Positions 38,040 through 49,700 of a stretch of DNA of 64,000 nt are shown here, in pieces (positions within the stretch are counted from its first letter, which is position 1; each line of letters starts with the position of its first letter). Position numbers and translations under genes: made by a program. The stretch lies in assembly GCA_014706295.1 (NCBI GenBank), contig JACSVZ010000002.1, positions 15,608,494-15,672,493 on the forward strand, written 5' to 3'. The notes beneath the pieces are model-generated. The model saw nothing but the letters and a program-made list of their open reading frames with translations, ran no database searches and was not told the origin of the DNA. The DNA is from Lycocorax pyrrhopterus obiensis. Lineage: Eukaryota; Chordata; Aves; Passeriformes; Paradisaeidae.

Positions 38040-39439
38040 TGGGAAAAATGTCTGGCAATGCCAGAAACATGGGCATTATTCAGAGCAGGATGGAAAATGG
38101 AAACCAAAATTCATTAACACTCTATTCATCAAAGAACATGTCCATTCAAGGTCAAGAGTTTCATTCTATGGGTCATTCTGGGGTTTTTTGCTGGTGGAGG
38201 GAGTCCCTCCAATTAGGGTACTTTCTGGGAAGGGAAAATGACCCGTATAAAAACCACACTTTCAAATGAGAACATAGCAGGAGCGAAAATGTTTAACTAT
38301 GCTTAGAGCTACCTTGCATTACCCCCTTGTTTTTACTGCCCTGCACCCCAGTTTGGACAGCATCCCAGTTTGTACAGAGCCCAGGCTCCAACAGCGAGTG
38401 AGAGCCAGGATTTGTCCTCATGCAGCTCAGCTCAGGGCTGGTGATACCAGCCCTCTGTGCCAGCTGATCACCTTCCTCCTGTCTGGGGAACTTTTGGATC
38501 ATATGTGATCTCTGCCCCCATAAACCCTACAGAAAAGAAGGGTAGAATTCCCTCTCACCCACCCTCATTTGTCTGTGCTTTACCTCATCACTTGAAGAGT
38601 TTATTTGGGGTCTAGTTTGGTGAAACACCTTGCTACACATTTTCTGCACTCAGAAAAGCAGGCATAAGCTTAACCAGACCCTGTAACTTTGCTATATCAG
38701 GGTCTTTTTGGTGTGTATTTCAGTCCAGTACCCACCAGCAATTGACTTGAAGGCAGGACACTGAAACCAAAAACAGGAGAAAGATCCTGTTTCAATGTCT
38801 GATACAAGCCTACATGTCACTGAGCTTCTATAAACACAGGATTTAGTCTAGATTACATCAGCATAAACCAGTTCAAACTATTCATTTGAGAACAGAATAT
38901 TTCATTTCATTAAAAACTGGAACTGCGATTTCACAGCTCTAATTCCTGTAAAATAATAAAAGCAGTGAGTCAAGAATGGACTTCTTTTATTTAAAATGAG
39001 ATGTATCAATAGAATAAAAATCTTGGTGGCACAAGTGATAAGAAAGTGTGCACAGTGGTTTAGTACTTGAAACATTCACTAAATAGACATATTTCAGTAT
39101 TGTATGGAAGAATATTCCCTCTACTTTTGCCATTAATCCAGATACCTCTTATCTGCTGCTGATGCACATTTGGCCAAAGCCACATTGCTTTAACACCTTG
39201 TTGAAACGTTTTAATTAGATATAATTTCCAAATGGGGTCTATTATTCATTGGTTTGGAAATATTCTTGTTTACACACAGTCAGGGTTTTTTCTGTGTGAA
39301 CACCACTCTCTCAGGGATGGGGGGCAATCATATGTAGACCAGCACAGCATATCTTATGTAGTCCTTTTCCAAAAGACCACAAAAAATCTTGTTTCTTGCC
39401 CTCAGAAAGATTTAGCAGTTCCTTTCCACTGCTCATATT

Positions 39440-39457
39440 GTCCCAAGCTCTTGGGAC
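39440..39457. repeat. Near-palindrome GTCCCAAG-CT-CTTGGGAC
   Basis: Two perfect 8-bp arms are separated by two bases. The geometry suits a dimeric DNA-binding protein but may be chance. No second copy was seen. Confidence 0.6.
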
Positions 39458-39640
39458 AGGCTGAGAGTAGCTCCCCATGAGCTGGTAAAAAAGGGGTCCT
39501 CATCCCCTTTGCTGGGGGTGTGACAGTGGTGGTGGCAAAGGGCTGGCAGCAGGCTGCAGAGCTTTGGTCAGGTCTCTACACCTGGCTACCCACAGCTGAT
39601 TGGAGGCTCACCAGTGGGAACGTGCACACCGTGTCTCCAG

Positions 39641-39718
39641 CAGTAATTTTTTTGGATGTCAGACTAGATGATCTTTGGAGGTCCCTTCTAACACAAACCA
39701 TTCTATGATTCTATGATA
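39641..39718 (+). mobile_element. CR1 LINE, 5'-truncated 3' end (sense)
   Basis: The sequence contains 'agactagatgatctttgga' followed by 'ggtcccttctaacac', an aaccattctatg stretch and the terminal ATTCTATGATTCTATGAT. This is the characteristic end of avian CR1 retrotransposons, which finish in short octamer-type repeats rather than poly-A. Only the last about 80 bp are recognisable, so it is a severely 5'-truncated dead copy. Upstream sequence from about 39520 may be more diverged CR1 but I cannot show it. Confidence 0.85.
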
Positions 39719-40364
39719 ACTCTATCTGTGACTATTCCCTCTTTGTCAGCACAAATGCTTTTTTTATTTCTTCTTTTTTTCCCCAAGAAAATATCTCCAA
39801 GACGGCAGTCTGAGACCTGGACTTTCTGTCAAAGAACTGCAGGCAATAAAGTCACAGCCTGTCCATGGAGTGAGCCACAGAATTTGGGACCAAACGGACC
39901 AACATGGCCATTTTTCTCAGTAAAAGACCTCTTAGGTGTTAAACCACATGGCCAGGGTAGTGCTGACAAACCAAGGACTGCAGATCAGAGACTTGTCCTG
40001 AATACCATCCCTGGATTCCAACTTGTTGCTTAGACATAGTGATTGTAAAACCAGAAGGGGATGAATCACCAGTCTCGATGGTGCACAAGTCAGTAAAAAA
40101 TGCAGATCACTGATAATTGCCAGAGATTTCACTTGTGAGCTTTCCGTGCCTCTGGGCAGCAACCATACAGGATTTCTTCCCCACGCTGTGGCACTCATGA
40201 TCCACTCTTCCCTCACCAAGATCTACCACAGACAGTGCCTGGCCTGGGGTGCAGTGATTAGGAGGAGAGATGGGGAATCTGATACTCCATATCTGACACT
40301 CTGTAGGGTGCCACATCAGAAGGGACCTTGTTACTGGGCCTAGTATGGATCATGCTGTAGAAAT

Positions 40365-40466
40365 GCAATAGCTCTGAAAATGCTACAGGTATTTAAATTG
40401 TTTACGAACATAAAAACTGGATTTCACAGGATTAACACCGCAGAGTGCTCCCACTCTATCATCCTA
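40365..40466. repeat. Copy A of an unidentified about 105-bp repeat
   Basis: This segment aligns with 41671-41783. Shared blocks include TAGCTCTGAAAA/TGGCTCTGAAAA, TTAAATTGTTTA, AAAACTGG, CAGGATTA, GAGTG-TCCCA and CTCTATCATCCT. Copy A lacks about 9 bases present in copy B after AAAACTGG. I do not recognise the family. It lies about 1.3 kb before copy B in the same orientation. Confidence 0.7.
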
Positions 40467-40592
40467 GCCACTCAGCTGGGAGGAGCTGAAAGCCCCTGGG
40501 GTGATTTTCTCGGTTCCATGGAGTAGCATGATGGAGTAATGATTTAAAAAGCATGCTTTCCTTGGACTAACTCTTGTTATTTCTCATTTCAG

Positions 40593-40924
40593 TGACTATC
40601 AGTTTGTATAAAACCAGCCAGCTCTTCTTTGGCACAGGCTCCCTCATGGCCCTCGGCAGAGGCATGCCCAGCCAGCCTGGGAAGAAAGAAGAAAGCCTGC
40701 TGGGAGCTGAAGCTCTCCATTGCCTCCCAGTACCTGTGCGAGGGCAATTCCAGGAGCTCCCACGGCTGCACAGCCAGGACCCAGCAGATGGCACTCCTGG
40801 ATGGTGTTTCTACCGGATGGACCACAGGCAGCACCTGCCTCCATCTGCCTCAGCTGCCCCATCCCAGCTGCCCTGCTGGGGAGAGGGCTGCGGGGCAAGG
40901 CACGGCTGTGCCTGGGCAGGCGGG
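40593..40924 (+). other. Candidate exon (splice-like boundaries, GC-rich), unproven
   Basis: A pyrimidine-rich stretch ending CTCATTTCAG (AG at 40591-40592) is followed by 332 bases and a strong-looking donor GCGGG|GTGAGC at 40925. One frame is open across the whole interval (continuing an ORF from 40574 to 40954). A second frame is open from 40596 to the donor; around 40683-40775 it has many C/G-ending codons and reads KKKACWELKLSIASQYLCEG, giving a cysteine-containing peptide. Against it: the antisense strand is also open (40644-41051), which is usual for GC-rich non-coding DNA, and I recognise no domain. It could be an exon of the 13.2 kb gene, a lineage-specific exon or chance. Confidence 0.22.
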
Positions 40925-41221
40925 GTGAGCTCTGCCCTGCCCCTTTCATCTTAAAAACAGTGCTCAGACTGCCTCGGGCGCAAGGCTCGGGATCACTGCC
41001 AGCACCTGGCACAGCGGGCCAGCTTTCTAGGGGCTCGGGCTCCTCTGCCAAGGAAAAAGAGCCACGGCTTGGTCCCTTTGGAAGCCATTCCTGGTGTCTC
41101 CCAAGAACCTCACTGGGTCAGACACACTTTACATGAGAAGGCAAACCTGTGGGCTGCTAGTTGGGCTGCACAGTACATCCAGCATCCCAGATGGTCTGGA
41201 GAGGTCAGCATCTCACCCATC

Positions 41222-41585
41222 AGAAAATCCTGGAATTGCAGAACAGCTGGGGTTGGAAGGCACCTCTGGAGATCATCCAATCCAACCACCTGCTGGCATC
41301 ATGGTCAGCTAGAGCATGTTGTCTGGGACTGTGTCCAGTTGGAGTTTGCACATCTCCAAGGATGGAGATCCTGCAACTTCCCTGGACAGCCTGCTCCAGC
41401 GTTTGACCCCTTCCAGAGCAAAACAAGTTTTCTCTTATGTTTACGTGGAATTGCTTCTATTGTAATTTATGCCCATAGCCTTTTGTCTTGTCCCTGGGCA
41501 TTGCTGAGAAAAGGCTGTCTCAGACTTCTTTACTAACCCAATCAAGTATTTACACACATGACTAAAATCTCCCCAAGCCTTTGCT
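41222..41585 (-). mobile_element. CR1 LINE, 5'-truncated 3' portion (antisense)
   Basis: Read on the + strand, 'ggttggaaggcacctctgga' followed by 'gatcatccaatccaacc', then 'atggagatcctgcaacttcc', 'ctggacagcctgctccag' and 'tttgtcttgtccctgggca' follows the order of the reverse complement of the avian CR1 3' region. The element therefore lies on the - strand with its 3' end near 41222. It extends about 360 bp before similarity fades near 'taaaatctcccc'. The reading frames are broken and it is not capable of movement. It is the longest mobile element I could identify here. Confidence 0.88.
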
Positions 41586-41670
41586 GCCACCTCATTGATA
41601 TTTTTTCTTTCTTTCTTATGAAACAGCACCAAAATTTAACAAGCCCAGAAAGGAGTCTGCTAAGGACACA

Positions 41671-41783
41671 CAATGGCTCTGAAAAGTCAAATTCATTAAA
41701 TTGTTTATGAGCACCAAAACTGGCTTTTAGAAAGGATTTTGCAGGATTAGCCCCGTGGAGTGTTCCCAGCTCTATCATCCTCT
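41671..41783. repeat. Copy B of an unidentified about 105-bp repeat
   Basis: This is the second member of the diverged direct repeat described at 40365-40466. It starts about 85 bp past the antisense CR1, so the two copies bracket about 1.2 kb containing the candidate exon and the CR1. Divergence is roughly a quarter of positions by eye, so the duplication or dispersal is old. Confidence 0.7.
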
Positions 41784-42265
41784 ACAAGTAGGCAGGGTGC
41801 TACTTAAAGATCATCCCACTGGAAGAAGCATTTCCATATTATGTGCCTAAGCATGAGGCTGAGATCACACCAGGGTGCACATCTCAGCACACAATAGGTG
41901 TTTCCTAGTTTAGGTAAAGACAGCCAGCCCCAGAAACTGGATCAAACTATTCCCATCTTAGAGGAAGAGATTTCAAGCCTGAATCTTGGGCTCCTGAAGT
42001 CTGCTGCTGCCAGATCCAAAACACTGAAAGTTTTTCTGGAACTGGGGCCTAGGTGCAATGCTCTTCAATGGGGTGAGATGGTTGTTCAAGCTTTTAGAAA
42101 TGTTACTTAGTTTGTTTCATCCTTGTTGGACCTTGTCACTACAATAAGTAGCCCCTGAAAGCAGGTTAGGTAGGGAATTTCTTGTGTTTTCTCTTGACAA
42201 GCATTGGCTCCTCCAGATAGAGATGCCCACATGCCAAGCCATGATAGTCTTCCCAGCATGATTTA

Positions 42266-42288
42266 ATAGTGATTTATTTATTTATTTC
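42266..42288. repeat. (ATTT)n microsatellite
   Basis: Three to four GATTTATT/TATT units occur in tandem. Short and imperfect. Confidence 0.6.
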
Positions 42289-42492
42289 TATGCTGCATCG
42301 TGCTTGTTTGCCAGTGGAAATCTGCCTGGGGGGTTGTTTCATGTCTCTTGCAATGAGATGTGGAAATCTGCCTTCCCAGCTTTACCAAAGCATTCCTGGC
42401 CAATACTAGGAGAGGGTGCCAGAATATAACAGCTCCTGTACTACATGGGAAATGCATCATCTGGCTAAAAACTGTTGCTCTTTGGTGGTTCT

Positions 42493-42531
42493 TCTCTCCT
42501 CCTCCACCTTCTCCTCCTTCTCCTCCTCCTC
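42493..42531. repeat. (TCC)n polypyrimidine microsatellite
   Basis: A nearly pure pyrimidine strand of CTCCT units about 40 bp long is followed by CTTTTAG. The mirror-repeat purine/pyrimidine character gives triplex (H-DNA) potential, and the tract plus AG mimics a 3' splice site, but the downstream frame gives no recognisable product. Confidence 0.75.
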
Positions 42532-45099
42532 TTTTAGAACTGTTGTTAATGATACATTTAATTTCCAGAAGAAGCAAGGCATTATCTTACAGCCCTGCCA
42601 AGCAGCCTTATCTGCATACTATAGTTGAAATGTAGATTTCTCTTTAGTCATGGACCCACACTTATCATGCTCAGCTTTATTAGTCCCACCCCCTCAAGCT
42701 CTCTGTTTAAGAGAAGTCTTGCAACCCACTTTAATCCCTGCTTCCTACAGAATAGAGATAAAAAGTCTTCCCCCAATGTATTGTTTAAAGCTGAGCATTA
42801 CACAAGAGACACCATAAGGCTCTTATTGCAGATTTTATTGCATCCAGATACAAGACCATGTTCAGACTCTGAAGGCCTTCACATGTTGCATGTTGAGACA
42901 CAGAAACAGGTAAGAAAGGGGTCTGAGGCAAACCTTACTGGAGTCAATGGAAGGGCTGCTGTCAGATGACTGAAACAGGTCTTTATTCACAAATTCACTT
43001 ATTTGAGCCAGTGGGATTTTGGAATTGATTTTAGGGGTTTCTAGATATTGGCTTTCAATGTTTCAACCAAATCAGCTTCTGACTGTCCTCCATATACCCT
43101 TGACTTTAGTTTAGGTAAGTTTCTTTATGGGAGCATCAGCTGTATGTGACCATTTAGGTGAGTTTCAATAATGCTACTCCACACTAGAGAAGAAGAAAGA
43201 TGCAGCAGTGGGGACTATAAGAGTTACAGTTCGCCTCCTCATTATGGCATCGTTGGAAAACATCACCACAGATGTTAACAGCAAAAATGCTGAAGGTGTC
43301 AGAGATAGACTCAAAATGTCCTGAATGTTGCATTAGATTCATTGAAATGATAATGGATTTTTTCAATAAAAACTTAGCGAAAAAACATTAAATGGTTGTC
43401 CCATGCCCATCTTCAGGTCACATGAGACTGATCAGCCTGTAAAAGATCTGTAAAATCCTAAGCAGATTTGTACAGCAGAGATGTGGCCATGTTACAGGAA
43501 AGCACAGCTTGTCATGGGAAAAGTGCCTGTTTGCCAGTCATGTACCAGAGACATCCAGAAGCACATCTGAGCAGCAGAGATGTCAGAATGAAGACATCTT
43601 GTTCTGGCTGCAGCTGGCCATAAAAATATGCAGATTTTGTTTCATGTTTCTTCCTCCCTTCTATTGGTGAATACAACCTGTGGAGGAATGGCAAGCCAGG
43701 GGGTCTAAGGCAAAAGTTTCCTATGTTTGGCAGGAGAGGCTGGGAAAAAAGGATTAGAGATCTGAATGTATATGCCTCTTGATAAAGTCAGCTTTTAAGA
43801 TCCCTGTTCTTGTTCTTAGCACGCTCCAACCCAACCGGACATGCAGATTCCCACCCAGAGCTTTCATCACTCAGGCTGTTCAGATGGACCACATTCACAC
43901 TTGCCAGTGCTAAACTGTAGCCCTGAGCTCTGCAGGGTAGTGTGGGAGGAGAGCAAAATACATCCATTTCTACAGTCTTTTCCCAGGCCTTGTAAACCCA
44001 GTTGTGGTCCTGGGTGTAGTTGTGCATCCAGGCTGCGAATTAAAGCTTCAAAGGAAGCTGGTGTGAACTGGTACCTGTCCAGTCAGGCAACTTGGAAAGG
44101 CACAGGGCAGAAACATGAGCTGGTATAACAAGTCAGCAGAACACTTGGGTTTACCTGAATCATCATCATACCTTACTAATGAAGTTGGGGTCTCAGCTAG
44201 CAGCAGGCAAACTCCTTGGGAAGTCAAGATCCCCCAGTCCTAAATTGACTTGAGTAATTTTACTGCTTCTTCTCAGACCCTGAGATGAGTAAATACATGG
44301 GCAAGATCACTGGCATCTTGGGGCAGAAGTGTATGAAAACACACTGAGCTGATTTAATGGAAAGTCAGTAAGAAGCCACAACTGGCAAGGAATGCAATGA
44401 GAGATCCTCAGCGATGGTGCTGAGGTGCCTGAAGAAAGAAGCAAGCAGATCAGGTGGTTGAACTCACTGGACTGCTGAACTTTATCTCCAGGTCTCTTGG
44501 CTTTTCATCTCATCACACAAACAGCATCAGGAACAGGGAAGCAAGAGCCCAGGTATCTCAATACTCTGACAGAACCAGGCGTCTTGCTTGTCCTATTTTG
44601 TCCACTGACTCCTGGGTCCTTGGCTGTGTTGTGCCCACCTTCAGGAGCAGGACGGAAGAGCCCTACAACAAGTTGCTCTGGAGCATGATTATTAGGATTT
44701 TCTTGGGAGAGATGAGAATTCCTTCTACTACAGCATGTGAGGGACCTTACTACACCAACTGTAGTGGATAGTGATTCTTCCAATGCAGACCTGAGACAAG
44801 CACTCAATTCCTACAGAGAAATGCAGAATTTATTGCATCCGTTTGTTCAGCATTTTTATGATTTATCAAGCTTCCTAGTGGTTTTTTTTTTTATTAATCT
44901 GAAAAGGCACCAAGTTTTTCCTATAGGCTGGGAATTATTGTTCAGGATCTTGCCTTTGCCTCTACTGGACACAGATCCACAATGGTATATGGTGAGTTTG
45001 CAGACATCTGTCATCACATGGCATCAGTGGACTCCTCTCTATTTTTGGCAGCCTTTGCCAACAGTGCCTGTCTCTGTTTCCCTGAACGGGGATTAGGCT

Positions 45100-45114
45100 T
45101 TTTTTTTTTTTTAG
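45100..45114. repeat. Poly-T tract
   Basis: About 15 T residues follow 'gattaggc'. A second, shorter T-run lies at about 44880-44892. Either could be a decayed antisense retrotransposon tail, but no element body is recognisable. Confidence 0.6.
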
Positions 45115-46728
45115 ACAACATGAGTTCTAAATTAGGGGCACACAGGGCTGCAAAGCACGCAATGTGTTAGGTCATCATAGCTTCTGGCGGCTGTAACAGT
45201 AAATTGAGGCTTCTTGGTTCTTCCAGCACAGAGCCTGTATGAAGTCAGACACATGCACACACATGCACGGCCTGTCAAGCTTGGGGCTCTAAGACCCTGG
45301 GTTTAACGACATGTGTGACCCCTTCCTCACAGCTCTTCAACAGACCAGTGAAGGCCACACGTTGAGGGCCAAGTCTGGCCCATGATGTTGAGTAAACACT
45401 TTAACATTATAAGACTAATCCATGTTTCTGACATGTGAATGAGCTGTGGAAACACCTTTGCATAAATAGGTCAGCCTGAGCATCAGCTTGGAGAAAAATA
45501 GTTCTTGTCTCAAATAAGCGAGCAGCAAGGCAATTCTGTGTATTATGTCGTACATTAGCAAACTGCCCCACAGCTCCTCAACCACAAGACACTTTTGAGT
45601 GGTTGTTTGAGGGGGGACAGACACACAGCAGCAAAAGGAGAGGTTTGAAGGCAGCCACAGGCTAGAGGCATGCGCTCATCTCCTTGGTACTGTGAAGTGA
45701 TGCATATGTATAACCCTCATTGCCCCATTTAGCACCTCAGCAAGGCATGTTTGCTTGGTCTGGACACTGTTAGAGCAGCCACACATTCTGACAAGCTTCT
45801 TTGTCCCTTCCTGGCCCCTGCGTTTGATATATGCCAAGAAGAGACAGATAGTGGGTGTTTAGTTTGCCCCTGCGTTCTTCCCTTGACTCTCCGTCTTAGT
45901 GCTCTGTACACAGCACTGTTTCTCACTCACAGTCCAGCCCAATAGACAAAGTATAAAACAAAAGAAAAGCAAGCACCTCTCAGACCCCACACTTACAGTC
46001 TGGAAGCTGCATCACTTCAATGTGGCCTGGAGCAGCACTAGTAAAACCTGGTGAATGGGAGATGGTTACCTGCCTGACCTGTTTGGTATCACTGCTGGCA
46101 TTTTGCAAGTTCTGGAGATGATGATGCAAAGATACCTGAATGCAAAATCAGCTCAAGTCAATCAAGCCAGAGCTGCTGGCATCAGCCCTGGGGGCTGGGA
46201 GAGAGGTGGAGGCAGAACCTGGAACCATCATGCTGAATGTTTCACGCTCCGGGGTGCCGGAAATCCTACTGCTCTGGCATGGAATAGCGCCTGCCTGTGG
46301 AGGCAGCCTGGGCTCGGTTCCCAGTGAATTTACCCTGCAACAACCAGGTGCACAGGAGTGAAGGGTTTCTGCAGGAGCCAACCTGGGCCAAAGCTGAGTC
46401 TTTGTCAAGTTGCTCAGGTGTCTGTGCATCATGCTTCAGGAGTTTTACAATACCGGGAATCCCAGCCCTGTATTTCCCCAGCTGATGGGGAGTTGTCTAT
46501 AAATCAATGCCTATTTAGCATGATTTGTCTTTAAAGCCCTGAGTTAACTTGGCTGACAGCTGTCTGACAAAAGTATTCATTATCCCAAACGGGCAGGCAA
46601 AGGCATTTGCTTAACATCGGGTGAATCAGTGGCAGCCCAAGGATGTGTGCTGAGAGGCTCTGGCTCCCCAAAATGATTCACAGGACTTCACTGCCTCTCA
46701 TCCTAATGGCTTCCGTGCCCAGAAAGCA

Positions 46729-46748
46729 TTACCAAAAGCTTTTGGTAA
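46729..46748. repeat. Perfect 20-bp palindrome
   Basis: TTACCAAAAGCTTTTGGTAA is identical to its reverse complement over all 20 bases with no spacer. Flanking bases do not extend it. A perfect 20-mer palindrome is unlikely by chance at a given site, although a 64-kb window offers many trials. Confidence 0.85.
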
Positions 46749-49700
46749 AGCCCAGAGTGTGAGAGACATGCCTGCGAGGAATCTTTGAAGAGTCTTGTAG
46801 AGACAGGGCACGCAGGAAATGCCTGAGCAATGGCTTAACTGGCCGTACCTCCGTGCACGTGAAGTTTGCTGGGATCTTGTCATGCACATTAGCCACTAAT
46901 ATCTTTTCAAGAGAAGGCGTTTTCCTATCCATTTCTGCAGCTACGTGTCTGAAATGCACTTAAGTCAGGTAAAGCAATTTGCTTGTATTTAGCTCTAGAT
47001 CAAAAGCTGTTCTGATATTCAAGTATATTTGAATTACAATTAAACTCACAGCCGTAACAGCCCTTTCCACGCCTGTGTTATCACTCTGGTTTGAGGCAAG
47101 TGAGTGGGAGTTAGAAGGTGCCGGAAAGTATGGGCATTTTTAACAACATGAATGAGTAAGCAGGAACAGTTTTGGATTGCAGATGTTTTAGTTCAGCTTA
47201 GGGGCAGACACTTAGGTAAGCTTTCCTTAAAAGTCTGAACAACTGCAGTTCAGACATGTGCTGCTCCTAGGCGAACACCTCCCTATCTCCTCTCCTTCAA
47301 ACACAGCAGCTGTGCACTTGTGAGAAGAAGTGGTGTCAAATTAATAGTCAGTAATGGCTAAGAGCTGATGAATCTCTCAGATGAAAGGCACCATCTAATT
47401 ACAAACTTTTGTCATTGTTTGTTATTATGAAGCCACCACTTAAAGGGCTGTTGCCCCTAGAAATTTTCTTTTTTATAAGATTTTTTAATGGTTTGAGTTC
47501 TTGCATCTGGCTAATGTTTTATTCTCAAGCTTTTGGGGTTTTTTTCTTTTATTTTCTTCTGGTTCTTTTCTCTAAAAGAGAGTTTTGCCTTTTCTATTTT
47601 ACAAAGTTTCTCAACATGCCATATAAGTGCTGTAGACAAGATATTTGCACACCCACACTGAAAATGCTGCCTGAAAGCTGACTGTATTTCCAGGCATACC
47701 TTAGCTGAAAATGCAGTATTTGAGCCTAATCTTTTGTTTCTTAACAGTGTTTCTGTAAACTGCGGTGCCTGTTTGAAGTAGACAACACTTGTGAAAGAAG
47801 ATGGAAAAGTTCTTAGAAGTAAAAGCTGATCAAGTCCAGCAATGATCTGGTCTGTGCATCTGCATATGCCTGGGTGTCTGTGCGTGCAATGCCAGGCTGT
47901 AGCTTGTAAATAAGAACCACAATAACAAGGCAGATATAAAATAAACAGCTCACAAGATCAAAGGGACAAGTACTTAATATACGTGAAACAGAGTATCAGG
48001 CACAGCAGTAAATTCGACCAGCCTGGAAACTTAAACCACTTCTATGTCAAGACCATGGCCGGAATAACTTCACGGAGTTTAGTGGTGAACCAAGGACGAG
48101 TTTGGCATGGAAGGAGTTTTTTGTTCTTGGGTAAGTTGTGGCACAATGTTGAAATTATTGTTACTGAAGTATGGTTGACTCAAATTGCTGAGGCTCCAAG
48201 CAGGAGTTTGGTTGTTATGAACGGAAACTGCATGCAAAGTTAACAGAGACTGGTTTAGACAGTGATTGCTTCCAGTTGATTAAAGTAAGATAACCATCCT
48301 GCTGAAAACTATAACTGCATTTCCACAGCCATTCACTCTCAGAAGGCTTCAATTAGACTACTGTGCATGCCTTCCTCTGCACTGGAAACCACACTGCTGC
48401 TGCTCTCGGAGCCACCATGACACCTACATGGGCTCTCGCCTCCCACTGCCATGTGTCTGCAGAAGGTGGAAACACACATCTTCAGCTTTCAGATAAGGCG
48501 ATGAACATTTTCAGTTTCGATCTACACAGCTATTCCCCTTGGTTTGCTACTACAGTTTGGTAAAGGTTCAAACAGAGGAGCTGAAAACTCTGTTCTTGGG
48601 ATAAATAATTCTGGCCTGTTGGGTTTCCTCCTGCAGGACCCTGGTCCTGAGCTGCATGTAGACACACCCCACAGTTTCACTGCTGTGTCTTCAGCACAAG
48701 TTCTGTACATTGCTGATGCTTTGCTGGGCAGGGACTGTGCGGTGAGTGATGGAACTCAGGGCTTTATGAAATCACAGAAATAATCTAAATATGAAAGTAC
48801 TGATATTGCTGGATTCTTAAATGAACAAAAAGCTTCAGACCCCAGGTATTGTAATGATTCAAAATTATGTAAGAAATATAACGCTGAACTATCCCTATTT
48901 CTTTGTAAAGAAACAAACAATACCATTGCATCTCTGAATTTTGTGATTCATCCTGCTCCTTTAAATCTCCACCAAAACAGGTGGCAATGATTTTAAGTCT
49001 TTTTATCTTTTTTTTAAGGTGAAAAGAAAAATCCGTCTCAGTCCTAAGAGCTCATATATGAAAGATGCTCTTAACCTGGCAGGCTTGTGAAAAGACACCA
49101 GTGCTGCTGTTCTCCAGTAGGAACACAGTGGGAAAAGGATCTGCAAAGCCTTCAGGATCCCAGTGATGCCAGATAGTCCTGGTGTTTGACTGATTTATAG
49201 GCTGCCCTAAATAACTCAGCTTCCCCTTGCTGATAGCAGAAGTCTGCTTTGCTTAATCCCACTGAACAGCAGAGGGTCGGTGCCATCTGCACTTCTGATG
49301 AGCCTTTACTTGTGAACTTACTGATAGCACCTCCTCTGAGGAAGCAAACACTGACAAAATCATAGTTCCTTTGCTGACCCAAGTTATACAAAACACAAAA
49401 TAACAAGGTTATGTTACTTATTATAGGATCTTATAAGAAGCAGCATGAGATTTAATTTCCACGGTGTATTTCAGGGATCTTGTTATTTCCCAGCACTGAA
49501 GTGCTTATGTCCCAGCCATCTCCATTAGTCACAGCTGAATGCCCTGGTGTTATCCTGGTAATGGGTCAGGTCTCAGAGCAGAGGACAGAGACGTGTGTCT
49601 CCAGTGCTGATTCTTGGTCATCCAGTGAAAAAGTAGAACAGTGAAAGTAGCAGGTAATGGATGCCAAAGAGAGGAGCAGAGTATAAATGAGAGTGATAAC

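Larger units (their letters stand above)
34297..39600. other. Non-coding DNA, no supported exon
   Basis: Mostly AT-rich single-copy sequence with scattered short ORFs. Local symmetric sequences near 37.98-38.04 kb and 39.44 kb are listed separately. I see no exon, RNA gene or transposon body that can be supported. Confidence 0.5.
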
